A stretch of 64,000 nucleotides of DNA. It comes from Laburnicola sp. R22_1 (Eukaryota; Ascomycota; Dothideomycetes; Pleosporales; Didymosphaeriaceae). Where the stretch lies: positions 2,914,001-2,978,000 of the forward strand of contig JACONQ010000005.1 of assembly GCA_014281115.1 (NCBI GenBank), read 5' to 3'. The position numbers and the translations under genes were made by a program. Each line of letters opens with the position of its first letter. Position 1 is the stretch's first letter. This document shows, in pieces, positions 58,649 through 64,000 of the stretch. The notes beneath the pieces were generated by a model, which had not been told where the DNA came from, did no database searches, and saw only the letters and a program-made list of their open reading frames with translations.

Positions 58649-59368
58649 ACGAGGGAGGGCTACTCGACAATTCTTACGCGGACATGAATTATGTATAGAA
58701 TGAGACCTCGCCAGTATTTGTGACGAATCGATTTGACGGGGATAGACGACATGATGTATGTTCTTGCTTGAGCTATGGCTACAAAACCCATACTTTCGAA
58801 GTCGTCGCTATCTACCAATAATCTACATGGAAGATCAGGCTGATCCATCTTCATCTTCACCGCCTCTATTGTCATCTCTCCGCTATTCAGCTCGTACCTC
58901 CAGTTGATGGCAATCTGAATTATCGATTTTGAACTTGGTCTCAGTCCACAGTCCAGATGGGGGGTGGGGTTCGGTAGGTTGGGGTTGAGGATCGACCAAG
59001 GGTGGACGCGTGTTAAGATTGGATAGGGAGTTGAGGGGGTGTCATGTATAGCAGGTTACAAGACAGGAGATGTGAAGGACGTGTCCTCCATCAAACAGCC
59101 AAGTTTGGGTAATTACTATTCTCAACTTGATCCTAACAAGCCACTCATTTGCTTCCTCCTCACAAGGAAGGACACCATGGCTGACTTTTTACCACAAGCT
59201 ATCCAAATCCAGGAGGATGCCCAAGAAGATCGGGACATGATGCAGACTTCCCTCCCACCCTTAGTACGAATACACACATAAAACGCCGTCGCTGATGGAT
59301 GTGCATAGAAACGATCTCCTCGATTGACGCCTCCGCAGGTAAACCACACGCATCGAGAATGAGATTCT
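58649..59368. other. Intergenic, convergent
   Basis: About 720 bp between the phosphatase and TAF4. No gene recognised. Confidence 0.45.
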
Positions 59369-61354
59369 TCACCGTGCCGCTGGAACAGCTCTCGGTCGAT
59401 CCTCGATCTTCTTTTCGTCCTTGTCCTCACTCCTTATACGTGCTAGGATCTGCACAAGCGTTTTCCGCTCTTTCCCGTCCAACTCAAGGACATGAACCAG
59501 ATCACGTATCTGGATCCGTGCACCTTGCGACGTCTTCTCCAAATCACCACCCTGAAACTGCCTCTTCTTCGCAATTAGTTCGCGGTTCGTCTGTTGCTGT
59601 GTCGGGGTAGCTGTCCCGCTCGCACCACCGGCTAAGGCCGTGTTCACTCTTGGCGTTGTTGCGCCAGACCCGCCACCACCGCCACCGCCTCCCGTCATCC
59701 ACGAGTATTTCTTCTTTTTTCCGAGCGCCATACTGGCTGTCTCATTGGCCTTACGATGAAGCACGTCTTCGGTCTGACCCATCTTGTGGATGCGGTCGCG
59801 CTCCTTCTTGGTCATCTTCTCCGGCAAGGGTAGAGGAGTAATGATGGGGGTGTCAGCCGGCGTTCCCGAGTTTCCTTGCAGACGTTTCTGTCGCTTCGCA
59901 ATTCGAGCCTCTTCGAAACGCTGATCTTCCAGGACTCTACGCTTGAGAGTATTTGCGACGTGATTGGTAGCGAACTGTACGGTTGGTTGTGGTGTGGGAG
60001 GCGCATCGGACGGTGGTGTGGGCAAGCGTGCTGCATTGGGCGGTTCTACTTTATGGTCAGACGCAAAGACGTCGAGGATAAGAACTGTTCCCGACTTACG
60101 TTTCTGAGCAGTGACCGTCATGGGGCTGACAGCGCTATCCGGCGCCTCCCATGCGGTCTTGGAGATGTTGGGCACGACTGCTTCTGTGGGTTGGGCTTCC
60201 CCACTAGCGACAGCAAGGTCGGCTAGGCTGGGGGGAACGACGCCATGCGAAGTGTTCTGACGTCCTTGAGATAAGACGAAGGAATCTTCAAGCACGGTAC
60301 GCACCCGCTCTTCGGCAGCGACGGACAAGAGGGAAAGGAGGTCCACCAAGGGCGCGTTGTTGTTGAGCAGGCTAGTGGCCTGGAGTCCTACTATGGTCTC
60401 CCCATTAGAGCCTTCAAGGGAATGTCGCGTAACATTTTGAGGAGTGGCTTCGGGGATCTTATCAAACAAGCCCTCCAGGTCCAGCTTTATTCCGTGTTCA
60501 AAGGCTTTCTTGGCCATGCGGGCGCGGATTCCGGCGGCGAGAAGAAACGGGTCTGTGAGGGGCTGAGAAGCTGTCTCATTGTGGATGCGGGCGGCACGCT
60601 CGTGCTTGCGCAGTAACTCGGCATGCTGCTGCTCCTCGGTGATGGCATGTGTCAGCGGCCCGGTCCCTTGGAAGGCACCGTGGTTGGCTTGCTGATTCCA
60701 CTGATTAAAACTGCCGTGCGGGGAGCCGGTTGATGGCGAGCCCTGGGAGTTGAATGAGTTGTTGTAGTTGCGCTTGTCCACGGCTAGCAGGGCTTCTTCT
60801 TCGGCACGCACGTCGATGACACCGGTCAGCACGTCGGCGAGATTGTTGGGATCCATATCCTTGGCGTTGGCCTTCTCCAGCTCCGTGGTGTCCTGCGTCT
60901 TGCTATAAGGTACTTTTGGCGGCGGCATGGAGCCCTGGGGCGGCAGTCGCGCCTCTGCCATATTCGGATGCTGATAGGGTTGAGGCTGGTGGAACGACGG
61001 GGTCGGCGGCTGCGCGGACGCGGGCGAGTGAGGCAGGGAGAGGTACTGAGCTGCGGGCGGGGACGTCGCATAGGGCGAGGTGGTATATGGCGGGTTGGAG
61101 TTGGAGAAGGGCGAGTTGTAGTGCGAGTTGTAGGGCGACATGGGCTGCGGCGACAGTCGCTGGCGCTTGGCCGGGGGGACGCCGCCGCTCGTGGGGGGGG
61201 ACATGGCGCCGGGGGACTGCTGGTAGGCGGGCGGCGAGAAAGCGCGCTGCTGGTGCGGCATCGCATTCTGCGGCGAGTGCGGGTGCGTCTGCGTCTGCAG
61301 CGGCGGCATGCCGTGCATGTTTTGCTGGTACTGGTTGTACTGTGGGTGGGCCAT
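59369..61354 (-). CDS. taf4: TFIID subunit TAF4
   Basis: TAF4 pairs with TAF12 through a histone fold and scaffolds TFIID at RNA polymerase II promoters. The N-terminal ~160 residues are Gln/Pro/Ser-rich (YNQYQQNMHGMPPLQ). The TAF4 domain starts near residue 170 (LADVLTGVIDVRAEEEALL) and runs through LTDPFLLAAGIRARMAKKAF and NAPLVDLLSLLSVAAEERVR; the C-terminal part has IAKRQKRLQG, KKKYSWMTGGGGGGGG and ends IQIRDLVHVLELDGKERKTL, the conserved C-terminal block. A 51-bp segment at 60049-60099 has GTAAGT/AG ends and an exact multiple of three, so it may be an intron; the un-spliced product is 661 residues and the spliced 644. Start ATG 61354. Confidence 0.9.
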   Translation of the reverse strand: MAHPQYNQYQQNMHGMPPLQTQTHPHSPQNAMPHQQRAFSPPAYQQSPGAMSPPTSGGVPPAKRQRLSPQPMSPYNSHYNSPFSNSNPPYTTSPYATSPPAAQYLSLPHSPASAQPPTPSFHQPQPYQHPNMAEARLPPQGSMPPPKVPYSKTQDTTELEKANAKDMDPNNLADVLTGVIDVRAEEEALLAVDKRNYNNSFNSQGSPSTGSPHGSFNQWNQQANHGAFQGTGPLTHAITEEQQHAELLRKHERAARIHNETASQPLTDPFLLAAGIRARMAKKAFEHGIKLDLEGLFDKIPEATPQNVTRHSLEGSNGETIVGLQATSLLNNNAPLVDLLSLLSVAAEERVRTVLEDSFVLSQGRQNTSHGVVPPSLADLAVASGEAQPTEAVVPNISKTAWEAPDSAVSPMTVTAQKRKSGTVLILDVFASDHKVEPPNAARLPTPPSDAPPTPQPTVQFATNHVANTLKRRVLEDQRFEEARIAKRQKRLQGNSGTPADTPIITPLPLPEKMTKKERDRIHKMGQTEDVLHRKANETASMALGKKKKYSWMTGGGGGGGGSGATTPRVNTALAGGASGTATPTQQQTNRELIAKKRQFQGGDLEKTSQGARIQIRDLVHVLELDGKERKTLVQILARIRSEDKDEKKIEDRPRAVPAAR

Positions 61355-62024
61355 GGTGCTGGTGCAGGTGCAGGTTGCTCGTCCGGGACGCGGGCGTCGG
61401 CGGGCTGTCGCTGTTGCTGCCGCTCTTGCTCTTCAAGAGCTCAGCAGGCGGCGCTGGCGTCCACGGGTGCGTGTCGTGCTATCGGCTGCGCATCGACGGG
61501 CGGCGAGACGGGGAGGCGCGCTCGCTGGGGTGGCAGGCAGCGCCGGTGCAGGGTGGAAGGAGGGACGGCGACGGCGACGGCAGCGACGGCAGCGACGGAC
61601 GGAAGCGCTTCTCGGTGAGCGCGCGGGCGGCAGGTGCGGTTGGGTGCGTGGAGCAGGAGCAGCCGTGGACGAGGGAAGTTGCAGCCCTGGAGGTCGCAGG
61701 CGCACGGGCCCCGGTCGGCTAAAGCTCGGCAGGCGCGAACAATGCGTCTGCGTTTGCCCGGCGTGCCTACTGAGCACAATCAATCCCCGTGGACGTCGCG
61801 TGCCTCGTACTGCTCGCTCTGCCCGTTCACTGCCATCGCTGCTGGAGGGGCGCGCCGTAGTAGCCTCTGCACCGTGTCCTCATGAATCATCGCTAGCTAG
61901 CTCATAGGGACCCCTTTGCGCCGCGCCCAGTGCGACTACATCCAAGCGCGTGCAACTTCCATACAGCAACCCCCGCCCTCGCAAGAGCTCGACGTCCCTG
62001 GAGACGAGCGGTGCGCATCCCACC
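61355..62024. promoter_or_regulatory. Bidirectional promoter region of TAF4 and YSH1
   Basis: 670 bp between two head-to-head housekeeping genes, GC-rich and CpG-dense, with many antisense-looking Arg/Ala-rich frames that are composition artefacts. Confidence 0.45.
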
Positions 62025-64000
62025 ATGGCCACGAAGCGGAAGCTGGCCGCAATGGCGCCCGAGGTCGACGACCCCGTAGACCCCTCCGACGAGCTCATGT
62101 TCCTCTGTTTAGGAGGCGGCAACGAAGTCGGGCGATCGTGCCACATCATACAATACAAGGGAAAGACGGTCATGGTGCGTCGATAGACTACGGGAGCCAG
62201 GAACGGCGTCGCTAACCATTGGTAGCTTGATGCTGGAATGCATCCGGCGTACGAAGGACTGTCCGCTATGCCCTTCTACGACGAGTTCGACCTCAGCACG
62301 GTAGATGTGCTCTTGATATCACAGTAAGTAATGCGGTCTTCGTTCTCAACTGCCATGGCATTATGGGGGCAAGCATGGCACATCACGGCAGTCGGACGTA
62401 GCGCATCAAGCATGGGCAGCACATCATGTATACGAGAAACAATGGAATATATTTGCATCTACTGTACGACTCGTTGATGTGCTCCATGCTCACGCCCATC
62501 CTTCTCCGCCCCATGTATATAGCAGTCATCTCGGCACCTCCACCTCAACCCTGGGACAGCTCCAGATTGCTAACGACGGCAAGTTTTCACGTCGACCATG
62601 CCGCTTCACTACCGTATTTGCTCGCCAAGACGAACTTCAATGGCCGAGTCTTCATGACACATCCCACAAAAGCCATCTATAAATGGCTAATCCAGGACTC
62701 TGTCCGCGTGGGCAACATGTCCAGCTCAGCCGAGACCAAAATCCAGATGTACACCGAACAGGACCACCTAAACACCTTCCCTCGGATCGAGGCCATCGAC
62801 TTCTATACAACCCACACCATCTCCGGCATCCGGATAACACCCTACCCCGCAGGCCACGTCCTAGGAGCAGCCATGTTCCAAATCGAGATTGCAGGCCTGA
62901 AAATCCTCTTCACGGGAGACTATTCTCGAGAAGACGACCGACATTTGGTCTCAGCTTCCGTTCCCAAAGACGTCAAAATCGACGTCCTCATTACCGAGTC
63001 CACATTCGGTATCTCGACCCATACACCCAGACTCCAGCGCGAGACCCAACTCATGAAGTCCATCACCGACATCCTCAATCGCGGCGGCCGCGCCCTCCTC
63101 CCCGTGTTCGCTCTTGGACGAGCACAAGAACTCCTACTCATATTAGACGAGTACTGGACTAAGCACCCAGAATACCAAAAGATACCCATCTACTACAACT
63201 CCAGCTTGGCGCGGAAATGCATGGTCGTGTATCAGACGTACGTCTCCGCCATGAACGATAACATCAAGCGCCTTTTCCGCGAGCGCATGGCCGAGGCCGA
63301 AGCAGCAGGTGATGTGGGCAAGGGGGGACCCTGGGACTTCCGCTTCGTACGTAGTTTGAAGTCGCTGGAGCGCTTTGACGATGTGGGTGGCTGTGTCATG
63401 TTGGCTTCACCTGGTATGATGCAGTCCGGGACCTCGCGCGAGCTGCTTGAGAAATGGGCTCCCGATCCGAGGAATGGCGTCGTCATTACGGGTTACTCGG
63501 TCGAAGGCACCATGGCCAAGGAAATCGTCCGCGAACCAGATGAGATTCCTGCCATTACCATGCGCGGCGCCAACTCAGCCCGTCGTCCAGGGCAAAAGGA
63601 GAACGAGCAGAAGATGATACCCCGGCGATGTACGGTGCAGGAATACAGTTTTGCCGCGCACGTCGACGGCAAGGAGAACATGGAGTTCGTGCAAGAAGTC
63701 AATGCACCTGTAGTCGTAAGTCTCTCTTTCTGCTCCTTACTCGATACGTGGAGTCATGGCAGACGGACGCTCGCTAACCGCTCTTTCCCAATGTAGATCC
63801 TAGTCCACGGCGAGAAAGGCAACATGAACCGCCTCAAGTCCAAACTTCTCAGCTTCAACGCGCACAAAACACACGCCGTCAAGATCTTCTCCCCTGCCAA
63901 CTGCGAAGAACTCCGCATCCCCTTCAAAACAGACAAGATCGCAAGAGTGGTCGGCAAGCTCGCCGCCATCCCGCCACCTCTACCTCGTTCGAAGACGGAC
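62025..64000 (+). CDS. ysh1: Pre-mRNA 3'-end endonuclease CPSF-73/Ysh1, 5' part
   Basis: Exons 62025-62174, 62226-62323, 62584-63715 and 63797 onward, cut by the window end. The protein is the metallo-beta-lactamase/beta-CASP nuclease that cuts pre-mRNA before polyadenylation. Seen: [19 protein letters not shown] (motif 1), [12 protein letters not shown], the zinc motif HFHVDHAA (HxHxDH, joined across the 260-bp intron 2), [43 protein letters not shown] (beta-CASP), [13 protein letters not shown], and [19 protein letters not shown]. After the 81-bp intron the frame continues [17 protein letters not shown]. Intron 2 is unusually long for this locus but the joined motif leaves little doubt. ATG 62025 has a CACCATGG context. 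Confidence 0.93.

Noticed and set aside
60916..61907. Long Arg/Ala/Gly-rich plus-strand frames upstream of and antisense to TAF4
   Set aside because: They are shadows of the GC-rich TAF4 N-terminus and promoter; composition is extreme and no domain is seen.

Overview
This window reads as a filamentous ascomycete (Pezizomycotina), most likely a dothideomycete. Genes are compact, with mostly 46-160 bp GT-AG introns. Cell-wall, mitochondrial, ER and mRNA-processing genes of fungal type sit in GC-balanced DNA, and transposons carry strand-symmetric C-to-T decay (CpA to TpA stop codons), the mark of repeat-induced point mutation (RIP). The class is an inference from gene content; no rRNA or marker gene fixes it.

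Layout. 1-18.4 kb is ordinary euchromatin: the 5' part of a PUS7-type pseudouridine synthase (runs off the left edge), a secreted GH55 glucanase, a multi-exon PLP aminotransferase, a fungal-specific protein of unknown function, a sideroflexin, the ER Hsp70-like LHS1/HYOU1, and a small secreted NTF2/SnoaL-like protein. 18.87-26.84 kb is an AT-rich transposon nest. A DDE element (outer) is split by an LTR retrotransposon, which is itself split by a pogo-like DNA transposon and by a solo LTR of another family. 28.2-34.2 kb holds long-form tRNase Z, a metallopeptidase remnant and a bZIP factor. 35.3-37.4 kb is another decayed DDE element.

38.4-48.5 kb is the accessory region of most interest. It has a flavin amine oxidase with a peroxisomal C-terminus, then a divergent pair: a large CHAT-protease/STAND-NTPase (NLR-like) gene on the minus strand and a 307-residue gene on the plus strand with gasdermin-like features. 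A multi-pass membrane protein gene follows. The CHAT-STAND gene is broken three ways: an apparent one-base frameshift, an in-frame stop, and a 159-bp hAT-like MITE with a perfect 8-bp target duplication. The presumed effector partner is still open. Fungal gasdermins are known to be encoded beside protease genes and activated by cleavage, so this looks like a decaying regulated-cell-death locus.

48.9-53.2 kb carries two DDE elements back to back, sharing one TA target site, inside a remnant of the same LTR family seen at 19-24 kb. 53.5-64 kb returns to housekeeping genes: a mitochondrial PPR protein, a histidine acid phosphatase split into tiny 5' exons, TAF4 of TFIID, and the start of the CPSF-73/Ysh1 pre-mRNA 3'-end endonuclease (runs off the right edge). 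TAF4 and YSH1 diverge from a shared promoter region. I saw no tRNA, rRNA or CRISPR array.
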